This document shows, piece by piece, positions 1 to 10,382 of a DNA stretch of 64,000 bases (position 1 is its first letter; each line of letters begins with the position of its first letter). A program made the translations under genes and the position numbers. A model generated the notes under the pieces. That model was not told where the DNA came from. It searched no databases and saw only the letters and a list, made by a program, of their open reading frames with translations. Origin of the DNA: Castor canadensis (lineage: Eukaryota > Chordata > Mammalia > Rodentia > Castoridae). The stretch spans positions 128,083,583 through 128,147,582 of the forward strand of contig NC_133390.1 in NCBI RefSeq assembly GCF_047511655.1, given 5' to 3'.

Positions 1-146
1 GTTAGGAGTCAGCCCAGGGAAACAGTACCTGAGACCCCATCTCCAAAATAACCAGAGCAAAATGGTCTGGAGGTGTGGCTCAGGGGCTAGAGTGCCTGCT
101 TGCAAGTGCAAAGCCCTGAGTTCAAATCCCAGTTCTACTAAAAAAA
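1..146 (+). mobile_element. Composite B1-ID SINE, 3' part
   Basis: The right half of a composite SINE, cut by the window edge. It shows the B1-derived end (gagaccccatctccaaaata), then the tRNA-like ID unit with its A-box-like gtggctcag and its B-box region ending in gagttcaaatcccag, and a short A tail. Sister copies elsewhere in the window share this layout. Confidence 0.85.
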
Positions 147-306
147 GTTAAAGACAAACTTTGTTAAAAAAATCTGCATACATATATGCATATGTGCAAA
201 GCATGTAAAGTATGAGGTGCTTATAGAATGAGAAGACATTTTTATGGCATTTAGAATGTCCTTGAAAAATTACTTATCTCAAATAAGCAGGCATGCTGGC
301 CTCACC

Positions 307-533
307 TTTTTTTTTTTTTTCCCCATCTGTGGTGCTGGAGTTTGAACTCAGGGCCTCACACTTGCTAGGCAGGAGTTCTACCACTTGAACCACACTCTAT
401 CAGCCCTTTTTTGTGTTGGATGCTTTTGAGATAGGGTCTCACTTTTTGCCAAGGGTGGCCTTACCTCGATCCTCTTCATCTCTGCTTACTGAGTAGAAAG
501 GATTACATGCATGGGACACAGGTGCCCAGTTTA
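307..533 (-). mobile_element. Composite B1-ID SINE
   Basis: Seen in reverse: a T run (the A tail), the ID unit (tttgaactcagggcctcaca), then a B1-like part with agggtctcactttttgcc. Diverged, so probably an old insertion. Confidence 0.85.
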
Positions 534-544
534 GGCAAGTTCTT

Positions 545-1155
545 AAAAGTTAAAAATGCACCTTCTGTATGATCCTGCTATTCCAGTCCTAGGTAGTTAC
601 CCTAGGGAAATGAGAATGTATATTCATACAAAGACTTGTATACAAATGTATGTAGAATCTTTGTTATTGCCCAAAATGGGAATAACACAAATGTCCATCA
701 ACAAATAATGGAACAGGTAGGCATGGTGGTACATTCCTGTAATCCCAGAACTCTGAATTTGAGGTCAGGCTAGGCTGCATAGCAAAGACCCTGCCTCAAT
801 ACAAACAAAACCAAATAATGGAGTGTGGTATATTCATACTGTGAAATATTGCTCCACTAAAAAAGCCAGACATAGAAGATTATAGACTGTGTAATTTCAT
901 TTTTACAGAATTCTAGGATTCAAAGTGATGTATCCTGACCAGAAAGCAAATGAGTGTTTGCTTGAGAAAGGATGTGGGGTAGGGAGGAGTTGGAAAGTAA
1001 GATTACAAAGGGGCACAGGGAAACTTCTGGTGATGACAGATACATTCATTGTTTTGATTATAGTGGTGGTAGCATGTAGACACACACAAAGCTGTACACT
1101 CTAAATGTGTATAGTTTATCATATGTCAAGTGTACCTCAATAAAGTTGTTAAAAA
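545..1155 (+). mobile_element. Ancient L1 3' end (L1M type)
   Basis: The sequence follows the L1 ORF2 tail (aatgtccatcaacaaataat; gtatattcatactgtgaaat) and then a typical old L1M 3'UTR that ends in a caataaagttgttaaaaa tail. It is heavily mutated and has no open frame. A B1 element at 713-811 interrupts it. The family is recognised by remembered similarity, not by a search. Confidence 0.75.
713..811 (+). mobile_element. B1-like SINE with target-site duplication
   Basis: A B1-type element (aggcatggtggtacattcct; taatcccag) inserted into the older L1 end. The 11-bp duplication caaataatgga flanks it at 702-712 and 812-822, which fixes both edges. Confidence 0.9.
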
Positions 1156-2340
1156 TTCAATTTAGTTACTTTGATAGATTTTTGGGATGGAACAGAGAAA
1201 TAGATATGGTTCATTTACCATGATTAACTGAAAAATCCAAGCGTACAACTTTTTTAAAAATCCTATTCTTACTTCAAATGCCATTCTAGTTTTCCTTGTG
1301 TTTACTCTCTATCATTCACTAATATTTTCATTCCCTTATGCCCTATTTTGTTCTCCAACCCAACTGAATTCTGGGTTGAGTACTAGGGATGGGCCCCAAT
1401 GTAACGAATGACCAAGGATGGTTGGAATGTTATTGCCTGAAGGCTAATTCCTCAATTGAATCAGGTACAGATCTGTCCCTGAATCAAGAGAATAGATTAA
1501 GCAATCTTTCAGGTTCTTCTTTCTGATAAATTCATTGAACAGTCATATTATAAAATGAAGTCATCTTAAAAATGAAGGAGGTGGGCAAATGAGATAGTTG
1601 GTCTTAGGCATTTATGCTTTCACATACACACCAACTCTCATCCCTCAACCAAAACATAGTGATGCCTGAAACAGACCTTGACTCCACAGGCTCCTGGGAT
1701 GGGTGGAGTGAGCATAAATGATGGCACATGTCAGGTGTGCTCAGGACAGGTGTACACATGTCAGAGGCACACCACCACGATTGGTGGATGTAGATTGTAA
1801 TTCTTTTCCACAGAATGGTTGAAATCAGGTTTTACTTCTTTTAATAAAAGAAGCCTCTGTTTTTAAATTTTTTTTAGCCAGTTACAATTTACTTATAACT
1901 CCTATAAGCAAATAATATTTTCAGCTGAAAATGTTTTTGTTTTCACAGTGAATGGGAAAGTCCCAAAGTGATCAGGAATTTTTCTGGAGTGTACTTCAGA
2001 AACAAAAACTCCCAGATCTCAAAAATCTTTAAGTAGAAGTCAACAGGCTCCAGGGCTGGAATAGTTCCTTACAAATGAAGTAAAGCAATTGTCAAAGGAA
2101 TCAGGAAGAAAATGTTTTATTCTGTCATGTTCACATTTCCACGAATATTTAGTAGACATTTGTTGGACAGTTGTCATCTTGGGTGTAACTTGCATTTTTC
2201 CTTCTTTCTTTGGTACCAGGACACCTCTTTCTTATGAGGAGTCATTTCATGTGATTCTGGTGAGGATTTCAATATTCACAACCAAAACAAATATGGTCAA
2301 AGGTGTTACCAGAAAGCTGTTTCCCTGGCCTCAATGCCAT
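1156..2340. other. Unassigned intergenic sequence
   Basis: AT-rich, with no credible long open frame and no repeat family I can name. Small simple tracts only. Confidence 0.5.
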
Positions 2341-2349
2341 TCAAAGAAA

Positions 2350-3285
2350 GCGGTGTTCTGTGGAAGAGAAAATAAGGTTTATTACTTATCAGATGAAGAG
2401 GACAGTGAGAATCAATGTCTCAAAGCTCTGTAATCCCACTTCTGAGAGAAAATATCTACTTTTCAAAGGGGAGTTCAGGGGCTCAGTTCGAGTACATGAC
2501 AAAACACATGTCCCAGAGTGTTGCGGGAGGTTGCTAGCTGAGATACGGGACACTGAGGCAGTTTAGCAGGAAGCAACGTTTTATTGTGCCAGCACAGACC
2601 CAGAGGACTCGTGTCCAAAGACTGAGTCCTGAGAACAAAGGAGTCCCACCTTATATACCCTTGCAAGCAGGTTACAGAGGCAATAAAATTAAAAAACAAG
2701 GTTTAACCCATATACGGTTACATGCAATTCTATAGGCTACTTCAGCCTAGTGCTAAGTGTCCTTCTACCTCTAGTGCTATGTGACCTTCTTCACCTTTGA
2801 ATCCTTTAAGTTTTCTCTCTCTGCTATGCCATCCCTTCTCCCCAGTTACTTTATCAGAATTCAGGCCTGTCTGTTTTCTCTGCTACATTAAGAGTAGGTG
2901 CTGGACTTGGTTCCACAGGCTTATGGGAGCCTCATCTCTGAAACTGTATGTTTACGCTTTCTGATAGTCAGAGAGAGAAGGGGGAGAAGACTGCCTGGTT
3001 AATTGAAAAGAGTGTTAACCTTGGTCTCAGCATGTAGAGAGACAGAAACAAAGGGGAAAAAAATAGTTTGAATAACAAGCATAGCAACCTGGCCAGCACC
3101 CAAGTTGGCTATACCAAAAGTTTTTTCCCTTTTGTAGTGTTGGTTACATTTTCCCCACTGTCAACTTGTTCCTTCCATTTCTATGGAAAAGGGGTGTTAC
3201 AATCATTTAACTGCTTCCTGCCTTTAGCTAATTTGTAGGCCCAAATTAAGGAGTCAGTACTCCTCAGCAAAGCAGCTTTTAAGCA
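2350..3285 (-). mobile_element. LTR-like repeat, copy 1
   Basis: About 560 bp of this block, after removing the insert at 2519-2887, aligns from end to end with 26690-27240. Shared landmarks are a gaagaggacag edge, gggagttcaggggct, tttccatggaaaaggg-like and aaggagtcagt. Read on the - strand it carries an AATAAA-like signal near the 2380s, which suggests an LTR. The family is not identified, and a non-LTR repeat remains possible. Confidence 0.55.
2519..2887 (-). mobile_element. Solo LTR inserted in the older repeat
   Basis: A 369-bp insert that is absent from the paralogous copy at 26690-27240, so its edges are known to within a few bases. On the - strand it reads TG...CA at the ends, with a TATA-like box (tatataa) at about 2650-2658 and an AATAAA signal at 2580-2585. 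This is the order expected of U3-R-U5. No internal retroviral sequence remains. A clean target duplication is not visible (agag on the left, ttaagag on the right). Confidence 0.75.
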
Positions 3286-3337
3286 CTGGTAACAAAGGTA
3301 ACCACAACTCTTTTCCACTTGAGCTTGTTTATTGATT

Positions 3338-3410
3338 TCGTGCTGGGGATTGTACCCAAGGCCTTGTGTGTGCTAAGCATGCCTTTTACCATGAACTATA
3401 CACCCAGGCC
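3338..3410 (-). mobile_element. ID-like SINE fragment
   Basis: A diverged tRNA-like unit in reverse (tgctggggattgtacccaag; gccttgtgtgtgctaagcat). No A tail is visible. Confidence 0.7.
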
Positions 3411-3610
3411 TATTTGAGCTAACTTGATTTTTTTTCCACTTGCAACCAAAAGAATTCTAGCTAATGCAATTACAATGATTTAATGACACCCTTTAAAATG
3501 TGATTTAAAAAAATAAATATAAAGGTCAGCTATCTTCTAACTAAAATGAAAACAAAAAAGAATTTGAAAACGTCTTGGGAGAGTGTAGTTTGCAACAGGA
3601 AAAATTTTTA

Positions 3611-3863
3611 TTTTTTATTTTATTATTCATATGTGCATACAAGGCTTGGTTCATTTCTCCCCCCTGCCCCCACCCCCTCCCTTACCACCCACTCCGTCCC
3701 ATCCCTCTCCCCCCCACCCCCTCAATACCCAGCAGAAACTATTTTGCCCTTATTTCTAATTTTGTTGTAGAGAGAGTATAAGCAATAATAGGAAGGAACA
3801 AGGGTTTTTGCTGGTTGAGATAAGGATGGCAATACAGGGCATTGACTCACATTGATTTCCTAA
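3611..3863 (-). mobile_element. Young L1, 3' end only
   Basis: A 5'-truncated L1 insertion of about 253 bp: the A tail (T run on +), the C-rich complement of the G-rich 3'UTR tract, and the conserved tataagcaataataggaagg block. A perfect 17-bp duplication, aacaggaaaaattttta, flanks it at 3594-3610 and 3864-3880. It is close in sequence to the 3' end of the L1 at 10620-17771. Confidence 0.93.
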
Positions 3864-4010
3864 AACAGGAAAAATTTTTAAATAGTAAAATAAATCTCTT
3901 AGGTAATGAATAAGAAGTCATAAGGAAATCTAAAAAACATTCTTTTTAGAATTTTTAGAATTGGTCTCACATCAAAAAGGTCATTCTGCTGGTGACAAGT
4001 TCTTTTAGGT

Positions 4011-4100
4011 TTTTTTCTTTTGTTGTTGGTGTTGGTATCTCTTTGAACCCAGGGCCTTGTGACTAAATATGTGATCTTCCACCGAGTGACACCCCCAGTT
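4011..4100 (-). mobile_element. ID-like SINE, diverged
   Basis: A T-rich start followed by the reverse of an ID unit (tttgaacccagggccttgtg; cacccccagtt). Old and mutated. Confidence 0.65.
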
Positions 4101-4104
4101 CTAG

Positions 4105-4285
4105 TTTTTCTTCAGATGAGAATGTTTTGATTTCCCCTTCTTTCCTGAAGAATATTTTTACTGGATATAGAATTCTGGGTTCACAGCTCTTTTCTTTAAC
4201 GTCAGAAATCTTGTACCATTTCCTTTTGGCTTATATAGTTTTGGATGAGGAATCTTGTCATTCAAATTCTTTTTTCTCTACAGGT
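4105..4285 (-). mobile_element. Ancient L1 fragment (ORF1 region)
   Basis: Resembles the ORF1 C-terminal region seen in reverse at 15090-15300, with a tatagaattctgggtt motif and ctttcagcac-like spacing. It is far more diverged than that copy. It has no open frame. Confidence 0.55.
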
Positions 4286-4295
4286 TAAGTCATAA

Positions 4296-4673
4296 TGATG
4301 CCAGCAGGGTGGAGTCTGTGATAAGAAGACTTCCAAATTCTTTGTCCCATTGAGAAGAATCCATGACAGGACATGTGGGTATAAATTGAATTTATTAAAA
4401 GTTAGGGAAGGGAAATACAAAAGGGAACATGGTGGGCACAGGTGGAATCTAAAGGCAGAGAGAGCGTGCTTCTTGTCTCCAGGTACTTTTAAAAACTTAC
4501 CCTAATCTTTGGGAAGGGAGGAACCCGGCGATTCCCATCAATAATCAATGAGTGGGGCGGAGCATGGGTGGTTCCTGGCCAGGTGAGGGCAGTCCCTGAG
4601 TCAGAGCATGGTTAATCTGAGATGTAAGATTTTTCTATGAGTCCTGAACTTTCCCTAATTTTAGCCTGCCTCA
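4296..4673 (-). mobile_element. Solo LTR, ERV1-like
   Basis: On the - strand the element begins TGAGGCAGGC and ends GGCATCA, giving proper TG...CA ends. The 4-bp duplication ataa flanks it at 4292-4295 and 4674-4677, the size typical of ERV1 elements. An AATAAA signal lies at 4391-4396 (- strand). The length of 378 bp fits an LTR. No coding remnant is attached, so it is a recombined solo LTR. Confidence 0.8.
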
Positions 4674-4736
4674 ATAATTCACTTCAGTTTCTTTCAAAGT
4701 TATTTTCTGTCTTTAGTTTTCAGAAATTTGATTATG

Positions 4737-4848
4737 TGCTGGATGTGTAGCTCAGTGAGTGAGGCCAAGCATGCATGAGGCCCTGGGTTCCATCCTCAGC
4801 ATCGCAAAAGAAACCCCAAACAAAACAAAAAAAACCACCACCACCAAC
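4737..4848 (+). mobile_element. ID-like SINE
   Basis: tRNA-like unit (tgtgtagctcagtgagtgag; ccctgggttccatcctcagc) with an irregular A-rich tail. Confidence 0.8.
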
Positions 4849-4865
4849 TGAACAAACTGTTAGAG

Positions 4866-4952
4866 GGGCACGGTGATATATGCCAATAATCAATCCCTCT
4901 AGCACTTGGGAGGCTGAGGAAGGAGGATGCTGAACCTCAAAAAAATCTTCTT
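4866..4952 (+). mobile_element. B1-like SINE fragment
   Basis: Short B1 left part (gcacttgggaggctgaggaa). The right side is lost. Confidence 0.7.
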
Positions 4953-5027
4953 CGTTCTTGATTAAAAAAAATCTGGCATATTTTGGTTAATGGTGATTTT
5001 CATGTGGCCAAGAAATATTTGAAAAAT

Positions 5028-5113
5028 GTGGAGTGGGGTATGGATCAAGGGGTAGAATGCTTGCCTTGCAGGCACAAAGCCCTGAGTTCAAAACCTAGAA
5101 CTGCCAAAAAAAT
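5028..5113 (+). mobile_element. ID-like SINE
   Basis: tRNA-like unit with gaatgcttgccttgcaggca and aaagccctgagttcaaaacc, then an A tail. Confidence 0.8.
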
Positions 5114-5206
5114 TTTATAAAATGTGATGAATGTAGCAAGTCACACAAAAAAAAATCAATAAAATTTAAAAATAGGAATATAGGCAAAATTAGTTTGGGG
5201 GTTATA

Positions 5207-5880
5207 TTTTGTTTTTTATTTTTTCAGTTATATGATTTATTTTCTCTATTCAAACACAATAATATGGTATCTGAGTTTTGTTTGTAAACACACTTATCCA
5301 TTCCAGCAATGGCAAGGCAAATGTTGCTTTTTGAAATGGTCCCTCATGGATCCTTTGGCCATCCAATCCTAGTTCCCTCTTGCCCAGCTGTATCTTCCCT
5401 CTGTTGTGTGGCCACCTCGTTGAATCTCATTCCAGATTTTAACTTTTCCATGGCTTCCATGCATTTGTTATGTTTTTCACGCAAAACTTGTTTCACCTTT
5501 ACTGCATTGCCACCTCCTTTGGGGGCCCTGAACCTTCTTGTCAGCATTGCCACACCCAGGGGCTGCACCCCTTTTCCAGAACCACTTTTTCCTTTGGTGA
5601 GCATTTTTGTGGCACTAGGATTCAAACTCTGGACCTCACACTTGCTAGGCAGGTGCTCTTACCACTTGAGCCACTCCACCAGCCCTTTTTAGTTATAGGT
5701 TTTTTTAAGATAGGGTCTCTGGAACTTTTTGCCCAGGATTGGCTTTGAACTGTGATCCTCCTGATCTCTGCCTCCTGAGTATTGGGAGCATCTTCTTACC
5801 TTGCTGCCAAATTCTCAACTGCTCTGGTAGTGGTAAAAAGCCCCTTCAGGCCCATGGGTGTGCCTAAAAGGGGCCTCAAG
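5207..5880 (-). pseudogene. PIN4: Processed pseudogene of PIN4 (parvulin-14 prolyl isomerase)
   Basis: PIN4 encodes a small peptidyl-prolyl cis-trans isomerase with a basic N-terminal tail and a parvulin domain. On the - strand an ATG at 5604 opens a frame with PIN4-like blocks: [18 protein letters not shown], then [23 protein letters not shown] at 5344-5346 stops it inside the parvulin domain. Beyond the stop, diverged GMDK-like and carboxy-terminal sequence continues without introns to an AATAAA (5236-5241) and an A-rich tail (5207-5224). All this marks a retrocopy. A SINE (5605-5797) sits just upstream of the ATG. Past it, 5798-5880 resembles the leader that encodes the N-terminal extension of the longer PIN4 isoform (atgggcctgaaggggct). 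Stop codon, deletion and frame damage rule out a working enzyme. Confidence 0.87.
5605..5797 (-). mobile_element. Composite B1-ID SINE inside the PIN4 pseudogene
   Basis: Reverse ID unit (cacttgctaggcaggtgctc) followed by a B1 part (gatcctcctgatctctgcct). The word ATGCTC occurs on both sides (- strand), consistent with a short target duplication. The insertion is therefore younger than the retrocopy. Confidence 0.85.
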
Positions 5881-5925
5881 ATCCACCCATTTTACCCCAG
5901 CTTGGGAAGCAGGCATCCTTTTGGT

Positions 5926-6050
5926 TTGTTTTTTCTTTTTGGAGACAGGGTCTCACTATATAGAGCAGGTTGGCACCAAACATCTGATCCTTTCACCTAA
6001 GGCCCCCAAGTGCTGTAATTACAAGTGTATGCTGCCATGCCTGGCTCATA
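5926..6050 (-). mobile_element. B1-like SINE
   Basis: Reverse B1 with gagacagggtctcactatat and tgctgccatgcctggctcat. Confidence 0.8.
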
Positions 6051-6105
6051 GGCAAAAATTACTGTGGGCAACATTATTTTTTACCTAATGAGTTAAATTA
6101 GAAGT

Positions 6106-6198
6106 TAATGACTGAGGGTGTAACTCAAGTGGTGGAGCACCTGCCTACCAAACAAGGCCCTGAGTTCAAACCCTCATACTGAGGAAAAAACAAACAAA
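6106..6198 (+). mobile_element. ID-like SINE
   Basis: Clear ID unit (aactcaagtggtggagcacc; ccctgagttcaaaccctcat) with an A-rich tail. Confidence 0.85.
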
Positions 6199-6352
6199 AA
6201 ATACCAGCAAATCAAAGACATTTTTAAGATCAAAAAGGAAATTAAAATGAGAAAATGCATTGTAGAACATTTGAGATGCATACAAAGCAGTGGTTGAAAG
6301 AAAATGCAAAGTTCTGAATAGCTACATTAATAATAATTAAAAACAGGCAAGA

Positions 6353-6425
6353 CAGGGCTGGGGGTAGCTTAGTGGTGAGCAAGGCCCTGGGTTCCATCCC
6401 CAGCACCGAAAAAAAAAAAAAAAGG
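6353..6425 (+). mobile_element. ID-like SINE, internally shortened
   Basis: ID unit (gtagcttagtggtgagcaag; ctgggttccatccccagcac) with an A run. Part of the middle is missing. Confidence 0.75.
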
Positions 6426-6462
6426 CAAAACTGAGGGTAAAAGAATTAAAATTTCTTTCTTC

Positions 6463-6556
6463 TTTTTTTTTTTCAAACCCCAGTGATGGCACTGGGGTTT
6501 GAACATAAGGCCTTGCTAGGCAGGCTCTCTTACCACTTGAGCCACTCTGCCAGCCC
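6463..6556 (-). mobile_element. ID-like SINE
   Basis: T run, then ggcactggggtttgaacata and taccacttgagccactctgc. Confidence 0.85.
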
Positions 6557-6591
6557 AAGAATTAAAATTTCAAATCAAGAAAGCAGAAAAG

Positions 6592-6822
6592 GTAGCCAAA
6601 CACTAGTAGGTTATGCCTATAATCCTCGATGCTTGAGAGCTGAGACTGGGAGGATCACCATTTGAGATCAGGGCTGGCAAAAAATGTTCTAGAGACCTCA
6701 TTTCTAAAAATAACCAGATGAAATGGACTGAAAGTGTCACTGAAGAAGAGTACCTGGGTTGAAAGCTTGAGGCCCTGAGCTCAAACACCAGTACCCTCTC
6801 CCTCCAAAAATTAGAAACGGCA
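6592..6822 (+). mobile_element. Composite B1-ID SINE, diverged
   Basis: B1 part (ggttatgcctataatcctcg) joined to an ID part (ttgaggccctgagctcaaac). Confidence 0.75.
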
Positions 6823-7047
6823 AAAGAAAATAAGCCTGTGAAGCAAAGATAAGTGATTTAGTAAGGACAAAAGTAGAAACTTCAAATTTTGGGAAAATGG
6901 TAGCTCTCACAAGTCTAAAACTTAAATCTTGAAAAATAAAACAAACAGTTGTCTAATTGGAGAAAAATCATAAAATCATAAATATACAAAATAAAAATTT
7001 GTATGAGAGAATTAAATACATACATGAGAGAAATTAAAAGATTCAGG

Positions 7048-7155
7048 GGAGCTGAGAGTGGTAACTTACACCTGTAATCCCAGGTGTTTGGGAGGCAGAG
7101 GTAGGATGATCACTGTCCAAGTCCTGCCTGGGCTACATAGGGAGACTTTATCTCA
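7048..7155 (+). mobile_element. B1-like SINE
   Basis: Contains gtggtaacttacacctgtaa, gggaggcagaggtaggatga and cctgggctacatagggagac. Confidence 0.85.
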
Positions 7156-7375
7156 AACCAGGTATGGTGGCCATGCCTGTGATCTCAGTTATTAGGAAGG
7201 GAGGCAGAGACAGGAGGATCATGTTCCAGGCCAGGCCATTGTAGTCCAAACTGGCACAAGACTCTATCTGAAAAACAAACTAAAGCAAAAAGAGGTTGGA
7301 GACGTGGTAGAACAACTGCGTAGCAAGCATAAGGCCCCAAGTTCAATCCTCAATAGGAAAAAAAAAAAAGGAAAA
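7156..7375 (+). mobile_element. Composite B1-ID SINE
   Basis: Directly follows the previous B1. B1 part (caggtatggtggccatgcct), ID part (ggcccc with aagttcaatcctcaat) and an A tail. It probably inserted in the A tail of its neighbour. Confidence 0.8.
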
Positions 7376-7792
7376 GAAAAGATTCAGGAGAGACTACCTT
7401 GTAAGTCACTGTGGAAAACAAAATAGAATCAAATGAGAGATTCTGAATCAAATGAGAGATTGTCAAAACCAGCCTCAGAATGCATATTAAATATAAACAG
7501 ACCATAGATAATGGGGGTTATTAAAGAACTACTTCCCCAAAAGCACACTGGCATACAGACTTTTAAAAAGAGCCAGACTTTTAAAAATAAAAAAAATTGG
7601 CTCTATCCTTTTGTGTTCTAAAGTATGGAGGGGAAAAAACATTTAAAGTTTTAATTAAATGAATGTAACCACAAAGATAATACCCCAAAATTAACCTCAA
7701 GTCAAGATCGCATATGAATATTTATATAAAAATCCCAGCTAGCACACTAACATATGAATTAAGGCATGTATTTACAGAATAGTACAATTTAG

Positions 7793-7876
7793 GGACTTGG
7801 TTCAAGTGGTAGAGCACTTACTTGCCTAGTAAACATGAGGCCCTGAGTTCATATGACAGTACAGGAAAAAAAAAAG
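7793..7876 (+). mobile_element. ID-like SINE
   Basis: ID unit (ggttcaagtggtagagcact; ggccctgagttcatatgaca) with an A tail. Confidence 0.85.
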
Positions 7877-8659
7877 ATAATACAGCTTTATCAAGTGGCA
7901 TTTATCCCAGGAATGCAAAGATTGTTCAATAATTCACCATTTTTTGATAGTAGCTATTTATAAATAGGAATAAGAAGATGAATTATTTAATAAATGATTT
8001 TGAAATAACAGGCTGTTTGTCTATTAAAAGAGAAAGGTTTCTACTTCTTACTTTCTATCAAAAACTAATTACAAATGCACTAGGAGGACAAATGTAAAAA
8101 GAAAAGGTAAAGTCATAAAAATATTAGAAGAGAATATGGGAGAATTTCCAAAATAATCTTGGACTAGAGAAGGGCTTCCTAAACATCACAGAACTATCAA
8201 GAAACCATAAAAGAATAGATTGACATATTCATCTACCTAAAATAAAAAAAGAATCAGGAGGATGACAAGTTATAAGCCTGAAAAATATTTATAACATTCC
8301 ACAGAGTTAATTTTCCTAATGTATGACTTGAAATAATAGTTATATAAACTAATAGTTAAAACATAATACAAAATGGCAAAAGACATAGTATGGCTCTTAA
8401 ACATGTAAATACGTGCATAATCTCATTCATTTAAGGTTGACATTTTTTCATGTCAGATTGGCAAACACAAAAGTTGGTTACAATGTGGTAACGTTGGTGA
8501 GGATTGGAGAAACAGACACTCCCACATATTTTCAGTGGTAGTGAAAATGGTTTATCTTCTGTGCAAAGCACTTTAAAAATATCTGTCAAAATACAAATGC
8601 ATGTGTCTTTGGCCAAGCAATACTACTAATATGTTTTTATCCTACAAAAATATACATAA

Positions 8660-8744
8660 TTTTGGTGGAGTGGCTCAAGTGGTACAGCGCCTGCTTTGCA
8701 TGCATGAGTTCAAGCCCCAGTGCCACCAAAAAAAAAAATAAATA
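8660..8744 (+). mobile_element. ID-like SINE
   Basis: ID unit (tggctcaagtggtacagcgc; gagttcaagccccagtgcca) with an A tail. Confidence 0.85.
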
Positions 8745-9080
8745 TATACGTAATTTATATTTCATATATACATAGATTTTCACTATAACATTGCTACATT
8801 TGTTAATAGGTAAACATTGGAAACAACCTGTTTGTCCATAATTAGGACATCAATCACCTTAATTACAGTAGATACACACAAAAATGCTCAACAGCTTTTA
8901 AATAGAAATAACCCTGTGTATTTGTTAGGAGCCATCTCCAAGATACAGTATCAAATAAAAAGGCAAAGGGAAGAACAGAGATAATGTTGATACCATTTGT
9001 ACAGAAAACCAAAATAACTCCACAAAAATGTAACTATTATATGTTTATGAATTATATGTTTTAAAAAAATCTATTTCAGT

Positions 9081-9735
9081 AAGTTTACCCAAGACCTTAA
9101 CAATCTTTATTACCTCTTAGGAGTAAACTGGTGCCTGAAGGAAAGAGACTTGAAGGAATCTTTTTCCTCTATACCCTCATTTTGTGCCAAGTTCCATAGA
9201 CACAGACCTTAGATGGGGACTCTTGAGTGTGTGCTCTAATAGGGAAGTGATGGAAGCAGAACAAAGCAGGGATCAGAACCTGAACAAGGATGTAATTTGT
9301 TCAGTCAGAATCCAGCTTTTGCCTGATACCCCAACAAGCTCTGGAGTGTGGACGATATCTTAGAGTTAGTCCTACTTTGGGATAAAGGGGCCAAGCTTTC
9401 TACCCTTATCGGTCAATTGGCTGTAAACTATCCTCAAAAGGGGGAGTAGCTTCTCAGGAGGGGTGGCTCCTATTGGCTAATTCTCTAGAAAAGGGGGCAA
9501 TTCTGAGCAAGTAGCAATCTTCAGAGCAGCCAAGAGACCAGATTAGAAAGGAATATGGACCTGAGAGGTGTCTACCCTGACCTCATTACACCTTTTGAAA
9601 TCAGTAGAGTATTTACCTCCATAAAAAACAAAAGTCAATTTTTAAAAAATCAGTATTAAAGAATGGTCTCTTTGTGGTTTACCTAGATTCTAAATTCAAC
9701 ATGTATGCCAAAATGTAAAATAGTAAAATTTAGCC
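9081..9735. other. Unassigned sequence, possibly LTR-derived
   Basis: No open frame. Two ATTGGC words (inverted CCAAT) at about 9413-9421 and 9471-9477, and a G-rich stretch, are compatible with an old LTR U3 upstream of the open frames that follow. No terminal repeat or poly(A) signal settles it. Confidence 0.3.
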
Positions 9736-10350
9736 TTGGAAATCCCTAGCAAGTCTCCAATTTGGAACCACACATTGGCCAAGTTTTCTGCCAGTATTGG
9801 AACATTATGTTTCTTTGAACCAGTACCACATGAAATAGGTGGCTTGCAGTTAGGTGACCTATTTAAAGAGTCCACAGCTTTAGACAATGGGCTCACAATC
9901 ATTGATCAAGTCTCCATGATCCTGTATGGTAGCAAGATGGAGCAATCTGGATTTAGCCCCCAGGATCCTGATAGGATCTGAAAGAGGAGTAGTTTTAGCT
10001 CCTATCTCACACTCTCTCTAGAATGGACTGGTATGGGGATCAAGCACACCATCTGTTTCAACCCTTTATTTCTCCTTGTCAAATTATATCGTGTGAATAT
10101 AGCATATATGATACAGAAAAATATACAAAAATTAAGCAAAGGGCGAAAAACATGATTAAGCAATCTTTTATTATGTTAGACCATTTTCTAAAAGAACCAC
10201 CTAAGGATGATACTTGGGACCTAGATGCCTTACAACTCTGTAAAATTAGACATCAAGTAAGATTTCCCTCCCTCTCTGATAGAGAAAGTAAGTTAATGGC
10301 TATGGTTTTAACCAGTTTCACATCTAACGTAACAATCAGGTTTCCACATG
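9736..10350 (+). other. Two unrecognised open frames, possible retroelement remnant
   Basis: One frame of about 81 codons (9736-9981) is followed 40 bp later by another whose non-repeat part covers about 110 codons (10023-10350). The second runs on into T-rich repeat sequence. They lie in a transposon-rich setting, next to sequence that could be an old LTR. The predicted peptides (for example WNHTLAKFSASIGTLCFFEP) match no family I can name with confidence. No retroviral signature motif such as a zinc knuckle or DTG is visible. They may be chance frames or part of a decayed ERV. Confidence 0.3.
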
Positions 10351-10382
10351 CCTTTTCGCACTTTCACATATCCTCATTGAAC

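Larger units (their letters stand above)
6180..9080 (+). mobile_element. Ancient L1 (L1M type), mosaic
   Basis: Between the SINEs, the sequence follows L1 ORF2 in order: the endonuclease-to-RT linker (6200-6340), the RT region with catttatcccaggaatgcaa (7901-7920), the downstream part (8060-8290), then the cysteine-region words cagattggcaaa and tgaggattggagaaacag (8455-8515), and the tail near 9060. All frames are broken. It is a dead relic that collected seven or more SINEs. Its edges are approximate. Confidence 0.7.
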
